From Bacteroidota bacterium (GTDB taxonomy: Bacteria > Bacteroidota > Ignavibacteria > UBA10030 > UBA8401), in the NCBI GenBank assembly GCA_021796275.1, contig JAJYOI010000023.1, positions 1 to 39,167 on the forward strand: a DNA stretch of 39,167 nt. Direction: 5' to 3'. Positions 1 through 8,457 of this stretch are shown here, piece after piece (position 1 is the first letter of the stretch; every line of letters begins with the position of its first letter). Position numbers and translations under genes: made by a program. Under the pieces are notes generated by a model, which saw nothing but the letters and a program-made list of their open reading frames with translations, did no database searches and was not told where the DNA came from.

Positions 1-1
1 A

Positions 2-415
2 ATGAAATTTTACACTGAGTATCTTGTTTTCAAAACGAAAAAGCATCGCGAGTACATTAATATCACCGGTGATGTTGAAACAATTTTGAAGAAAAGTGCC
101 ATCAAAGAAGGAATGATTCTTGTCTCAGCAATGCATATTACGGCATCCGTGTATGTGAATGATGCTGAGTCAGGATTGATTCAAGACATTGATGATTGGC
201 TGGAACAATTGGCACCATTCAAAAAAGATTATCGGCATCACAGGACAGGTGAGACAAACGGCGATTCGCATTTGAAGAGCCTTCTCATGCATCATGAAAT
301 CATTATCCCTGTGACCAATTCACAGTTGGATTTTGGCCCGTGGCAGCAAATTTATTATGCGGAATTTGACGGTCAACGCCAGAAAAGAGTAATTGTCAAA
401 GTGATGGGAGAGTGA
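2..415 (+). CDS. yjbQ: YjbQ/UPF0047 family protein (secondary thiamine-phosphate synthase type)
   Basis: A 137-residue protein with the full YjbQ (UPF0047) pattern. Visible motifs are [12 protein letters not shown] near residues 46-57, [11 protein letters not shown] in the middle, and a C-terminal [16 protein letters not shown] followed by the strand [10 protein letters not shown]. The length matches the family (about 130-140 residues), so the ATG at base 2 is probably the true start although the window edge hides any upstream signal. Family members form small trimeric beta-barrels with conserved His residues, and some show weak thiamine-phosphate synthase activity in vitro. The physiological role remains poorly defined, so the enzyme name is borrowed from the family. 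It lies 67 bases upstream of the GWxTD gene on the same strand. Confidence 0.9.
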   Translation: MKFYTEYLVFKTKKHREYINITGDVETILKKSAIKEGMILVSAMHITASVYVNDAESGLIQDIDDWLEQLAPFKKDYRHHRTGETNGDSHLKSLLMHHEIIIPVTNSQLDFGPWQQIYYAEFDGQRQKRVIVKVMGE

Positions 416-482
416 ATTGTTGAATTGCTTGCGAAACATTCATTGGTTCGCTATATTGGAGTTGTGATTAAAGGAAGTTAAT

Positions 483-1865
483 ATGAAAAGCTTGTTTTGC
501 CTTGTAGCCTTTATTTCGTGCGTCTCGACGATGCAAGGGAGTGAAAACATTCCTCCGCTGCGTGTTAATGTAGACATTGCCCGCTATCGTGGAGATTCTT
601 CTTCAGTGTACGTTGAACTGTACTATTCCTTTGATGTAACGCATCTCAAATTTGTGAAGAGCGACAGCGCTTACCAGAGTCAGGTTGTAATGAGAATCTT
701 TTTCAAGAACTCAGCCACAGATTCTGTGACAACCGGGCAGGCGTTTCGTTTGCCATTCACTGTTAATGATACGTCATTGCTCGGAGTTTCCCGATATTAT
801 GTGGACGTTCTTGGTTTTCTTCTTAAGCCGGATGTATATCGGGCGTACGTCATTGCACAGGATGGAAATGATCCAAGCCGGGGAGATAGCGTTTCATTTC
901 CATTAAACATTGAAGCGATTGGCAATAATCATCTTGAAGAAAGCGATGTGGAATTGTGTACATCTATTATTGAAAAAGAAAAAGGGACGAATGACAGGTT
1001 TTATAAGAACACGCTTGAGGTGAAACCAAATCCATCTCGACTATACGGCGACGGACAACCTGTGCTCTTTTACTATACCGAGTTGTATAATCTTTTGGAA
1101 AATAAATCCGATAATTACTATACAAAAGTTTCTGTTGTCAATTCGCTCGGTAAAGAAGTGATCTCTCATGAAAAAACGAAACCGCGTGTCAACGAATCGA
1201 GCGTTGAAGTTGGCACGGTGAAAGTGAACAACCTGAGAACGGGTGCATATACTTTTACTTTTTCGGCTATTGACTCGGTGGATGGTACTGTGGCAAGCGC
1301 TTCGAAGAGATTCTTTATCTATAATTCCGCGTTACCGATGGAAGATGTTTCTGCCGGAGCAAGCGGTTCTGTTTTAGGCAGTGAATATTCGGCAATGTCG
1401 GAAGAGGAATTAGATCAGGAATTTAGCGAAGTGAAGTATATTGCTACACGGGATGAGATCGCTCAGTATAGCAAGTTGAAGGGTGCAGAGGCAAAGCGCA
1501 AAATGCTGTATGAGTTTTGGGCGAAGCGCGATCCAGATCCAACGACACCGGTGAATGAAGAAAAGATTGAATACATGAAGCGCTTGGGATATGTCAATGA
1601 AGTGTATAAGTCCGCGTATAAACCCGGCTGGAAAACCGACCGCGGCAGAGTGTATATCATGTATGGACCTCCGGATGAAATAGACCGCCATGCGAATGAA
1701 ATTGATACAAAACCCTACGAAATTTGGCATTATAATTCTATTCAAGGCGGTGTAGAATTTGATTTTGGTGATCGGACAGGCTTTTCTGATTATGTTTTGT
1801 TAAATTCTACAGACCGCGATGAACTTCACGACGATTCGTGGATGGATCAACTGCGGACTCAATAG
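483..1865 (+). CDS. Secreted GWxTD domain-containing protein
   Basis: A 460-residue protein. Residues 1-20 form a short hydrophobic signal-like segment (MKSLFCLVAFISCVSTMQGS), so export is likely. The middle, about residues 25-280, reads as beta-rich repeats. The C-terminal part carries the family signature GWKTD at 382-386, followed by RGRVYIMYGPPDEID, which defines the GWxTD domain found mainly in the FCB group and Acidobacteria. No enzymatic function is established for this family and I do not assign one. An AAGGAAG Shine-Dalgarno-like sequence sits just upstream of the ATG. The gene ends immediately before the pyr leader. Being a lineage-linked family, it is one of the better taxonomic hints in the window. 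Confidence 0.85.
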   Translation: MKSLFCLVAFISCVSTMQGSENIPPLRVNVDIARYRGDSSSVYVELYYSFDVTHLKFVKSDSAYQSQVVMRIFFKNSATDSVTTGQAFRLPFTVNDTSLLGVSRYYVDVLGFLLKPDVYRAYVIAQDGNDPSRGDSVSFPLNIEAIGNNHLEESDVELCTSIIEKEKGTNDRFYKNTLEVKPNPSRLYGDGQPVLFYYTELYNLLENKSDNYYTKVSVVNSLGKEVISHEKTKPRVNESSVEVGTVKVNNLRTGAYTFTFSAIDSVDGTVASASKRFFIYNSALPMEDVSAGASGSVLGSEYSAMSEEELDQEFSEVKYIATRDEIAQYSKLKGAEAKRKMLYEFWAKRDPDPTTPVNEEKIEYMKRLGYVNEVYKSAYKPGWKTDRGRVYIMYGPPDEIDRHANEIDTKPYEIWHYNSIQGGVEFDFGDRTGFSDYVLLNSTDRDELHDDSWMDQLRTQ

Positions 1866-1880
1866 TTCGTTATTCATGCA

Positions 1881-1911
1881 CCTTTAATCCTATCCTGTGA
1901 GATAGGAAAGG
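1881..1911 (+). promoter_or_regulatory. PyrR-binding RNA hairpin (pyr attenuation/translation control site)
   Basis: In the RNA this forms a lower stem CCTTT (1881-1885) with AAAGG (1907-1911), a one-sided AAT bulge, an upper stem CCTATC (1889-1894) with GATAGG (1901-1906), and the hexaloop CTGTGA (1895-1900). The loop and its flanks fit the known PyrR binding core UCCNGNGAG. The gene that follows encodes PyrR, so autoregulation by UMP/PRPP sensing is expected. The 3' strand of the lower stem is also a Shine-Dalgarno-like AAAGGAG (1907-1913), so PyrR binding could block ribosome access as well as affect attenuation. Confidence 0.85.
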
Positions 1912-1944
1912 AGATGAAGTGAAAAAAAACGATAACCTTTCATG

Positions 1945-1977
1945 ACCTTCGTTCCATTACGGAGCGGAGGTTTTTTA
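1945..1977 (+). terminator. Intrinsic terminator of the pyr attenuator
   Basis: An 11-bp stem (1945-1955 with 1961-1971, including two G-U pairs), loop ATTAC, is followed by a run of six T. It lies between the PyrR-binding hairpin and the pyrR start at 1996, exactly where an attenuator is expected. It overlaps the upstream in-frame ATG at 1942, which argues against that ATG as the normal pyrR start. Confidence 0.85.
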
Positions 1978-1995
1978 TTACTAACACATCATTTC

Positions 1996-2538
1996 ATGCC
2001 AACTGAACGACAAATTGTAGATGCTTCCGGCTTCACACGCACAATAAACCGCCTCGCTCATGAAATAGTGGAACGGCATCGTGGGGCTGGTACGATTGGT
2101 ATTGTGGGGATTCGTACGCGTGGAGATTATCTTGCGCGACGCATAGCTGCAAAAATTGCAGAAATGGAAAATGTTGAAGTGCCAATTGGGACGCTCGACA
2201 TTACTCTTTACAGAGATGATTTGCGCGGCCGTCTTTCTCAGCCTCAATTGAAAACAACCGACATTTTATACGACATCGCCGGAAAGAACATTATACTTAT
2301 TGACGACGTCTTATACACCGGACGGACAGTTCGCTCTGCATTGAATGCGTTGATGGATATTGGCCGCCCCGCAACAGTCGAGCTTGCCGTCTTTGTTGAT
2401 CGCGGCCATCGTGAACTTCCTATAAAAGCCGATTTTGTTGGAAAGAATATTCCGACAATGCTCAATGAAGAAGTAAAAGTGATGATGAAAGAAGTGGATA
2501 GCCAAGATGCCGTTTTTGTTGTGCAGCAGACACAATAA
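1996..2538 (+). CDS. pyrR: Bifunctional pyr operon regulator / uracil phosphoribosyltransferase PyrR
   Basis: A 180-residue phosphoribosyltransferase-fold protein. The PRPP-binding loop reads IILIDDVLYTGRTVRSALNAL, and the central GTLDITLYRDDL and VELAVFVDRGHRELPI are typical of PyrR. PyrR binds pyr leader RNA when UMP is high and lowers expression of the operon; many members also convert uracil and PRPP to UMP. The frame is open back to ATG 1942, but that ATG lies at the base of a terminator hairpin. Starting at ATG 1996 (MPTERQIVDASGF) gives the family's usual length of about 180 residues. No Shine-Dalgarno is evident at 1996. It is followed 18 bases later by pyrB. Confidence 0.92.
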   Translation: MPTERQIVDASGFTRTINRLAHEIVERHRGAGTIGIVGIRTRGDYLARRIAAKIAEMENVEVPIGTLDITLYRDDLRGRLSQPQLKTTDILYDIAGKNIILIDDVLYTGRTVRSALNALMDIGRPATVELAVFVDRGHRELPIKADFVGKNIPTMLNEEVKVMMKEVDSQDAVFVVQQTQ

Positions 2539-2556
2539 TAGAATCAGGACAACTGC

Positions 2557-3477
2557 ATGAAACTCTCAAGCAAACACTTACTTGGCCTTTATAAAATGCC
2601 CGCTAAGGACATTGAATTGATCGTGGAAACAGCAACTTCTTTCAAAGAAATCCTGAATCGTCCAATCAAAAAGGTTCCAACATTGCAGGGGAAAACGATT
2701 GCCAACCTCTTTTTCGAAAATTCTACACGAACGCGGATCTCTTTTGAATTGGCGGAGCGGCGCCTTTCCGCCGATGTTGTGAATTTTTCTTCCGCGGGTT
2801 CCAGCGTGAGCAAAGGAGAAACACTCAAAGACACAGCACGCAATATCGAAGCAATGAAAATTGACATGGTCGTTATCAGGCATAATATTGCCGGAACTCC
2901 ACATTTTCTTACGCAGGTTGTGAAATCAAATGTGATTAATGCCGGTGACGGTCTCCATGAACATCCCACACAAGCACTTTTGGATATGTACACCTTACAG
3001 GAAAAATTTGGGAAACTGGAAAACGTTCGTGTGTGTATTGTCGGCGACATAGCACATAGCAGAGTTGCGCTGTCAAATATTTATGGACTTACAACGATGG
3101 GAGCACAAGTTTCAGTATGCGGCCCTGCAACGCTTATACCGCGAAATATTCAGATGCTTGGCGTAAAAGTGTTCCACCATATAGATGATATTCTGCCAAA
3201 AGTGGATGCATTGAACGTTCTTCGAATACAATTAGAGCGGCAAGCTGGCGGCATGTTTCCTACATTACGCGAATATCATCGATTTTTTGGCGTAACCAAA
3301 GAGAGGCTCGGCCGCGTTGATCATCCAATTACAATAATGCACCCGGGTCCAATAAACCGAGATGTTGAGCTTTCTGCGGATGTTGCGGACGGCCCCCATT
3401 CTGTGATTCTTGAACAAGTTTTAAATGGTGTCGCAGTAAGGATGGCAGTCTTGTATCTTCTTAGTGCTACAGAATAA
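2557..3477 (+). CDS. pyrB: Aspartate carbamoyltransferase catalytic subunit
   Basis: A 306-residue protein that condenses carbamoyl phosphate with aspartate, the committed step of pyrimidine synthesis. The carbamoyl-phosphate motif STRTR is at residues 56-60, the mobile loop SVSKGET follows about 30 residues later, HEHPTQALLD marks the middle, and the C-terminal HPGPINRDVEL is diagnostic. The length equals that of standalone catalytic chains. No pyrI regulatory chain is next to it, so control is probably through PyrR. It sits in the pyrR-pyrB-pyrC order known from PyrR-regulated operons. Confidence 0.97.
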   Translation: MKLSSKHLLGLYKMPAKDIELIVETATSFKEILNRPIKKVPTLQGKTIANLFFENSTRTRISFELAERRLSADVVNFSSAGSSVSKGETLKDTARNIEAMKIDMVVIRHNIAGTPHFLTQVVKSNVINAGDGLHEHPTQALLDMYTLQEKFGKLENVRVCIVGDIAHSRVALSNIYGLTTMGAQVSVCGPATLIPRNIQMLGVKVFHHIDDILPKVDALNVLRIQLERQAGGMFPTLREYHRFFGVTKERLGRVDHPITIMHPGPINRDVELSADVADGPHSVILEQVLNGVAVRMAVLYLLSATE

Positions 3478-3518
3478 TTTTGTTACATTCTTTAATCCTT
3501 TGCTAGTAAAGGAATTAT

Positions 3519-4802
3519 ATGTCAGAAATGATCTTATTTCAAGATGGAGTATTGATTGACCCGCTTTCTCAACGCGATGGTAAGTATGATGTTCTGATTC
3601 GAAACGGTCAGATCGAATCTATTAAATCGTCAATCGAACTGAAAAAGGAATATCGCATCGTTAATCTTAAAGATAAAATATTCTGTCCCGGGTTTATTGA
3701 CATGCATGTTCATCTCCGCGAGCCCGGTTTTGAACACAAAGAAACGATTGAAACCGGTACACTGTCGGCAGCATTTGGCGGATTCACTGCTGTGTGCTGT
3801 ATGCCGAACACCAATCCGGCAATTGACGACGAATCGATTGCATTATTTGTTCAATCGCAGGGTAAGCGTGCCAATGGCGGCATTGTTGATGTTTATCCTG
3901 TTGGCGCTGTCACGAAAAGAAGAGAGGGAAAGGAACTTGCGCCAATTGCAGAACTTGTTCAAGCAGGAGCAGTAGCTCTAAGCGATGATGGTGCTCCGGT
4001 GAGCGATGCCGAAATGATGCGGCGAGCGTTTGAATATGCAGGAATGTTCGATGTTCCTATCATTCAACATTGTGAAGAACCTACTCTTGCCAAACACGGA
4101 GTGGTGAACGAAGGATTCGTTTCGACTTCTTTGGGGCTTCCTGGCATTCCATCAGTGGCTGAAGAAGTAATGATCGCGCGCGATCTTATACTTACACAAT
4201 ATACCAATGGGCGCTATCATATTGCTCATGTGAGTACTGCCGGTTCAGTAGAACTTATTCGAAGGGCAAAAAAAGAAAAGAATAGGGTCACCTGTGAAGT
4301 CACGCCGCATCATTTTACTTTGACGGATGAGTTAGTGCGTTCGTACAATACAAACACCAAGATGAATCCGCCGTTAAGGACTCAAACAGACATTGATGCG
4401 ATCAAAGAAGGCCTCCGCGATGGGACGATCGATGTTATTGCTACGGATCATGCGCCACATTCATTGGACGAGAAGGAAGTTGATTTTCTTCAGGCACCTT
4501 TTGGTATTGTCGGTTTGGAAACCGCGATTGGTTTGGCAATGACAGAACTAGTTCACACTGGAATTCTTTCACTCAATCAATTGGTGGAGAAATTCTCAGT
4601 GAATCCACGGCGAATTGTTGGGAAACCAATTACCGTTGAAGAAGGGCAAGAAGCAAATTTTACTTTCATTGATCCCAATGCAGAATGGAAAGTTGATATC
4701 GGTCAGTTCAAGTCGAAGTCAAAAAATACTCCATTTGGAGATCGAGTTTTGAAGGGGCGTGCTGTCGGAATAATGAATCACGGACAGTTGTTTTTGTATT
4801 GA
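3519..4802 (+). CDS. pyrC: Dihydroorotase (class I type)
   Basis: A 427-residue amidohydrolase that interconverts carbamoyl aspartate and dihydroorotate. The metal site HVHLRE starts at H63, and ligands and substrate residues are visible in MPNTNP, SDDGAPV, QHCEE, HIAHVSTAGS and ATDHAPHS. The roughly 425-residue length and this motif set fit the class I enzymes of Gram-positive and FCB bacteria, not the shorter E. coli type. An AAAGGAAT Shine-Dalgarno-like stretch lies 5 bases before the ATG. It is third in the pyrR-pyrB-pyrC unit. Confidence 0.96.
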   Translation: MSEMILFQDGVLIDPLSQRDGKYDVLIRNGQIESIKSSIELKKEYRIVNLKDKIFCPGFIDMHVHLREPGFEHKETIETGTLSAAFGGFTAVCCMPNTNPAIDDESIALFVQSQGKRANGGIVDVYPVGAVTKRREGKELAPIAELVQAGAVALSDDGAPVSDAEMMRRAFEYAGMFDVPIIQHCEEPTLAKHGVVNEGFVSTSLGLPGIPSVAEEVMIARDLILTQYTNGRYHIAHVSTAGSVELIRRAKKEKNRVTCEVTPHHFTLTDELVRSYNTNTKMNPPLRTQTDIDAIKEGLRDGTIDVIATDHAPHSLDEKEVDFLQAPFGIVGLETAIGLAMTELVHTGILSLNQLVEKFSVNPRRIVGKPITVEEGQEANFTFIDPNAEWKVDIGQFKSKSKNTPFGDRVLKGRAVGIMNHGQLFLY

Positions 4803-4819
4803 TGTTTGAAGTTACGCGC

Positions 4820-4841
4820 AAATAAAGAAAAACTTTATTTT
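4820..4841 (+). terminator. Possible weak terminator after pyrC
   Basis: An 8-bp A/T-only stem except for one G-C pair (AAATAAAG with CTTTATTT, loop AAAAA) follows the pyrC stop by about 18 bases and leads into a short T-rich stretch. The low GC makes it weak; it is offered as a candidate only. Confidence 0.35.
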
Positions 4842-4915
4842 ATCATGCAATAGTTTTGTAGTTGCAGACAACTTTTTTGCGCAAGGTAATTTATCAATCG
4901 GTCTATATCTTTACT

Positions 4916-5650
4916 ATGGAAATAATTCGCTCAGGGCTTTTCTCTTTATATCCTGAAATTGAATTTGGAATGAGCACCCGTAAAGACGGAGTAAGCCCCG
5001 GGAAGTGTGGTTTGAATCTGAGTTATCATGTCGGCGACGCTGCAGAGAATGTTCAAGAAAACCGCCAAAGATTTTTTGATGCTCTGCACGTCGCAGAATC
5101 AGCCGTAGCTTTTCCGCAGCAATGTCATTCAGACAATGTTCAGATCATCGTAAAGCCTGGCCAGTACGAAACATGTGATGGATTAGCCACTAACGAAAGG
5201 AATTTATTTCTTGCTGTCAGCGTTGCTGATTGTGTTCCGATCTTTCTATACGATAAAAAAACTAATGCGGCTGCTGGAATTCACGCTGGATGGCGAGGCA
5301 CAGCATCTCACATTGTTGAAAACGCGGTGAGGCTGATGAATCAGGAATTCGGTTCAAATTCAACAGATGTGGTAGCATTTATCGGTCCGGCGGCAGGCCA
5401 ATGTTGTTATGAAGTAGGAAATGATGTCGCCGCACAATTTTCTGCACAGTTTATTGCCAGAAATGGAAACGGCAAATTGAAATTGGATTTGAAGTCTGCC
5501 AATTGTTCTCAACTCATTGAAGCCGGTTTGTTATCGAGCAATATCGAGATTCATCCTGCATGCACAATTTGTACTCCGGAATTATTTCATTCTTATCGCC
5601 GGGATGGAAAAGAGTCGGGGCGTATGTTGGGAATTATTGGCATTAGATAA
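4916..5650 (+). CDS. pgeF: Peptidoglycan editing factor PgeF (YfiH/laccase-domain family)
   Basis: A 244-residue protein of the former multicopper polyphenol oxidase (DUF152/YfiH) family. Metal-binding and signature segments are QQCHSDNV, VADCVPIFLYD, GIHAGWRGT, GPAAGQCCYEVG and the C-terminal CTICTPELFHSYRRDG. Characterised members edit peptidoglycan by removing L-Ser misincorporated in place of L-Ala in UDP-MurNAc precursors; some members show purine nucleoside activity. The frame continues upstream to a TTG at 4862, but MEIIRSGLFSLYPEIEFGMSTR from ATG 4916 begins where homologues usually begin. It is followed 14 bases later by glmS, which also feeds cell-wall synthesis. Confidence 0.9.
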   Translation: MEIIRSGLFSLYPEIEFGMSTRKDGVSPGKCGLNLSYHVGDAAENVQENRQRFFDALHVAESAVAFPQQCHSDNVQIIVKPGQYETCDGLATNERNLFLAVSVADCVPIFLYDKKTNAAAGIHAGWRGTASHIVENAVRLMNQEFGSNSTDVVAFIGPAAGQCCYEVGNDVAAQFSAQFIARNGNGKLKLDLKSANCSQLIEAGLLSSNIEIHPACTICTPELFHSYRRDGKESGRMLGIIGIR

Positions 5651-5664
5651 TCAAAGAGGAAATT

Positions 5665-7494
5665 ATGTGTGGCATTGTGGGTTATGTTGGAAACAAGCCG
5701 GCCGTTCCGATTTTACTGGAAGGTTTGAAACGCCTGGAATATCGGGGCTACGATTCTGCAGGTATAGCACTTGCTGAAATTGGCCGGCTTATTGTTCAAA
5801 AAAAAATCGGGAAAGTGTCGCAACTTGAAAAAGAGTTGAACAGCTTTAACGTTGTAGCCGCCGGCATCGGACATACCCGTTGGGCAACGCACGGAGCGCC
5901 AAGCGACATCAATGCACATCCGCACACAGACTGCAAAAATGAGATTGCTTTGATTCACAATGGTATCATTGAAAACTATAATGCCATTCGCACGAAGCTT
6001 GAAAAGGATGGGCATGTTTTTAAATCGGCGACAGATACTGAAGCACTTGTGCATTTGATTGAAGAAATGAAAAAATACAGCGGCGATTTGGAAACTGCGG
6101 TCAGGCTTGCCTTGCGGCAAGTTGAGGGAACGTACGGCATTGCAGTAATTTCTTCGAAGGAGCCGGACAAAATTATTGCTGCCCGGAAAGGCAGCCCGCT
6201 TATTATTGGCATCGGTGAAAATGAAAATTTTCTTGCCTCCGACGCTGCCGCAATTGTTGATTACACACGGAAAGTTGTTTATCTGGAAGACGGCGAGATT
6301 GCGGTGATCTGCAAAAACTCCGTTGACACTAAAACAATCGATAATAAAACGACGGAAAAACAGGTTGAGCAGGTTACAATTGACCTTGCGCAGATTGAAA
6401 AGGGCGGCTTCAGTCATTTTATGTTGAAGGAAATTATGGAACAGCCCGAGACATTGCGTAATGCAATGCGAGGCAGAGTTTTACTCGAAGAAGGTAATGC
6501 TAAGCTTAGCGGACTTGATGGTGTAAAGTCGGTTCTTGAAAATGCACAGCGAATTATTCTTGCCGCATGTGGAACATCGTGGCATGCTGGGCTTGTTGGC
6601 GAATACATGCTGGAACAGTACGGTAAAGTTTCCGTTGAAACCGAATATGCGTCGGAGTTTCGTTATCGTGATCCGATTGTGAAACCGGGCGACGTTGTTT
6701 TTCTGATCAGCCAAAGCGGGGAAACTGCTGACACGCTTGCAGCATTGCACGAAGCGAAACAAAAAGGCGCTGCCGTCTTGGGTATCTGTAACGTTGTTGG
6801 CAGTACGATTGCCCGCGAAAGTGACGGCGGAGTGTATATTCATGCAGGTCCCGAAATCGGCGTTGCATCAACCAAAGCATTTACATCGCAGCTTGTTGTG
6901 TTATCACTTGTCACGTTGCTGATCGCGCGTCAGCGCGGTATGTCTGAAAAAGAAGGGCGGAACATTTGTGCCAAGCTTTTGGAGCTTCCTCAAAAAGTTC
7001 AGGCGATTCTTCACCGTGCGACGGAAATTGAAAAAATCGCAGAAGAGTTGAAGGATAGCTCTAATTTTCTTTATTTAGGACGCGGCTATAATTTTCCTGT
7101 TGCATTGGAAGGTGCGTTGAAGTTAAAAGAGATCTCGTACATTCATGCCGAAGGATACCCTGCCGCGGAAATGAAGCACGGCCCCATCGCTTTAATTGAC
7201 GAGAACATGCCCGTTGTTGTCATCGCTCCAAAGGATCGAACGTACGAAAAAATAATTTCGAATATTCAGGAAGTAAAGGCGCGTCATGGCAAGGTGATTG
7301 CAATTGTGAATGAGGTTGACCCGCGCATAGCGGCACTTGCTGATTATCTTATTCAGGTTCCGGAAACGGCAGATTTTCTTTCACCGGTCTTGACCATTAT
7401 TCCGTTGCAGCTTCTTGCTTATTACATTGCCGTGAAACGTGGATGCAATATTGATCAACCGCGTAATCTTGCGAAAAGTGTAACAGTGGAGTAG
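5665..7494 (+). CDS. glmS: Glutamine--fructose-6-phosphate aminotransferase (isomerizing)
   Basis: A 609-residue enzyme that makes glucosamine-6-phosphate for peptidoglycan and LPS. It begins MCGIVGYVG, giving the N-terminal Cys nucleophile of the class II glutamine amidotransferase domain (about residues 2-230, with HTRWATHG and HNGIIENY). Two SIS sugar-isomerase domains follow, showing ISQSGETADTLAAL and the C-terminal EISYIHAEGYPAAEMKHGP, and the protein ends in KSVTVE as expected. The length matches the family. AAAGAGGAAATT before the ATG is a good Shine-Dalgarno. The 14-base gap to pgeF leaves no room for a glmS ribozyme, so that control is absent here. Confidence 0.97.
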   Translation: MCGIVGYVGNKPAVPILLEGLKRLEYRGYDSAGIALAEIGRLIVQKKIGKVSQLEKELNSFNVVAAGIGHTRWATHGAPSDINAHPHTDCKNEIALIHNGIIENYNAIRTKLEKDGHVFKSATDTEALVHLIEEMKKYSGDLETAVRLALRQVEGTYGIAVISSKEPDKIIAARKGSPLIIGIGENENFLASDAAAIVDYTRKVVYLEDGEIAVICKNSVDTKTIDNKTTEKQVEQVTIDLAQIEKGGFSHFMLKEIMEQPETLRNAMRGRVLLEEGNAKLSGLDGVKSVLENAQRIILAACGTSWHAGLVGEYMLEQYGKVSVETEYASEFRYRDPIVKPGDVVFLISQSGETADTLAALHEAKQKGAAVLGICNVVGSTIARESDGGVYIHAGPEIGVASTKAFTSQLVVLSLVTLLIARQRGMSEKEGRNICAKLLELPQKVQAILHRATEIEKIAEELKDSSNFLYLGRGYNFPVALEGALKLKEISYIHAEGYPAAEMKHGPIALIDENMPVVVIAPKDRTYEKIISNIQEVKARHGKVIAIVNEVDPRIAALADYLIQVPETADFLSPVLTIIPLQLLAYYIAVKRGCNIDQPRNLAKSVTVE

Positions 7495-7585
7495 GTTCAT
7501 CGCCTCTGCGTTGCGGAGATTGATTTTCGGCGAAAAGTTTCTAATTTGTGTGTGTGCCTATTAATGAACATTACGAGGAAATAAA

Positions 7586-8434
7586 GTGAGCGTTGAATAT
7601 CGTTTTAAAAAAAACGACTGGGCTGTAATTTTAGGAGCTTCCAGCGGTTTTGGCGGTGCGACTGCAGTTGAGCTTGCCCGAAAAGGCATGAACATTTGCG
7701 GCGTCCATTTTGATCGCGCTGCAACATTGCCGAACGCCGAGAAAGTAAAAAAAGATGTGGAAGCACAAGGTGTAAAAGCATTGTTCTTCAATATCAACGC
7801 TTCTGATCCTCTGAAACGCAAGGAGGTTATTGATGCGCTTTCCAGTGAGTTTTCGAAAGCGGCAGAATCAAATGTCAGAGTGTTAATGCATTCTCTTGCT
7901 TTCGGAACACTGCGTCCGCTTGTCTCGGCTGATGTTAAAGAACAAATGACACAAGCACAGGTTGAAATGACGATGGATGTGATGGCAAATTCCCTCGTGT
8001 ATTGGGCGCAATCTGTGTTCAATGCCGGTCTGATGAAACGCGGCGGTCATGTGTATGCGATGACAAGTTCAGGCGGTCATTCACAATTGCCAAATTACGG
8101 AGCTGTCTCCGCCGCAAAATCTGCGCTGGAGTCGTTCATTCGTCAACTGAGCCTTGAACTCGGTCCGTATGGTATTACCTGTAATGCGATAATGGCCGGA
8201 GTCACAGATACAGCGGCGCTTCGGAAAATTCCCGGCGCGGCACAAATGCTTGAAATTGCAAAAGCGAAAAACCCGTCCTTGCGCACAACTACGCCTGAAG
8301 ACGTTGCGAAAGCGATCGCATTGCTTTCGCATGACGACGCCGCATTTATTTCAGGCAACACTATCGGCGTTGACGGCGCAGAAGATGTTGTCAGTTACAT
8401 CGGTCAGAAAGATGCGATTCATTTTGAACATTAA
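7586..8434 (+). CDS. Enoyl-ACP reductase-like short-chain dehydrogenase (FabL/FabI type)
   Basis: A 282-residue SDR. The N-terminal cofactor motif is GASSGFGGATAVELARKG. The catalytic region reads TSSGGHSQLPNYGAVSAAKSALE: the Tyr is followed by Lys at +7, the Y-x6-K spacing of enoyl-ACP reductases, not the Y-x3-K of ordinary SDRs. MHSLAFGTLRPL and the ending DDAAFISGNTIGVDGAEDV also fit the FabI/FabL group, and the Ser-Ser where FabI has its first Tyr leans toward FabL. Such enzymes complete each fatty-acid elongation round. The GTG start is chosen because ACGAGGAA lies 5 bases upstream. It is separated from glmS by 91 bases with nothing clear in them. Confidence 0.72.
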   Translation: MSVEYRFKKNDWAVILGASSGFGGATAVELARKGMNICGVHFDRAATLPNAEKVKKDVEAQGVKALFFNINASDPLKRKEVIDALSSEFSKAAESNVRVLMHSLAFGTLRPLVSADVKEQMTQAQVEMTMDVMANSLVYWAQSVFNAGLMKRGGHVYAMTSSGGHSQLPNYGAVSAAKSALESFIRQLSLELGPYGITCNAIMAGVTDTAALRKIPGAAQMLEIAKAKNPSLRTTTPEDVAKAIALLSHDDAAFISGNTIGVDGAEDVVSYIGQKDAIHFEH

Positions 8435-8457
8435 CCAACCACAATCCAGAGGTACCC

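Noticed and set aside
1942-1995. N-terminal extension of PyrR starting at ATG 1942
   Set aside because: It would translate through the attenuator terminator and gives residues not seen in the family; kept only as a finding about possible coupling.
5651-5664. glmS ribozyme
   Set aside because: Only 14 bases separate pgeF and glmS.
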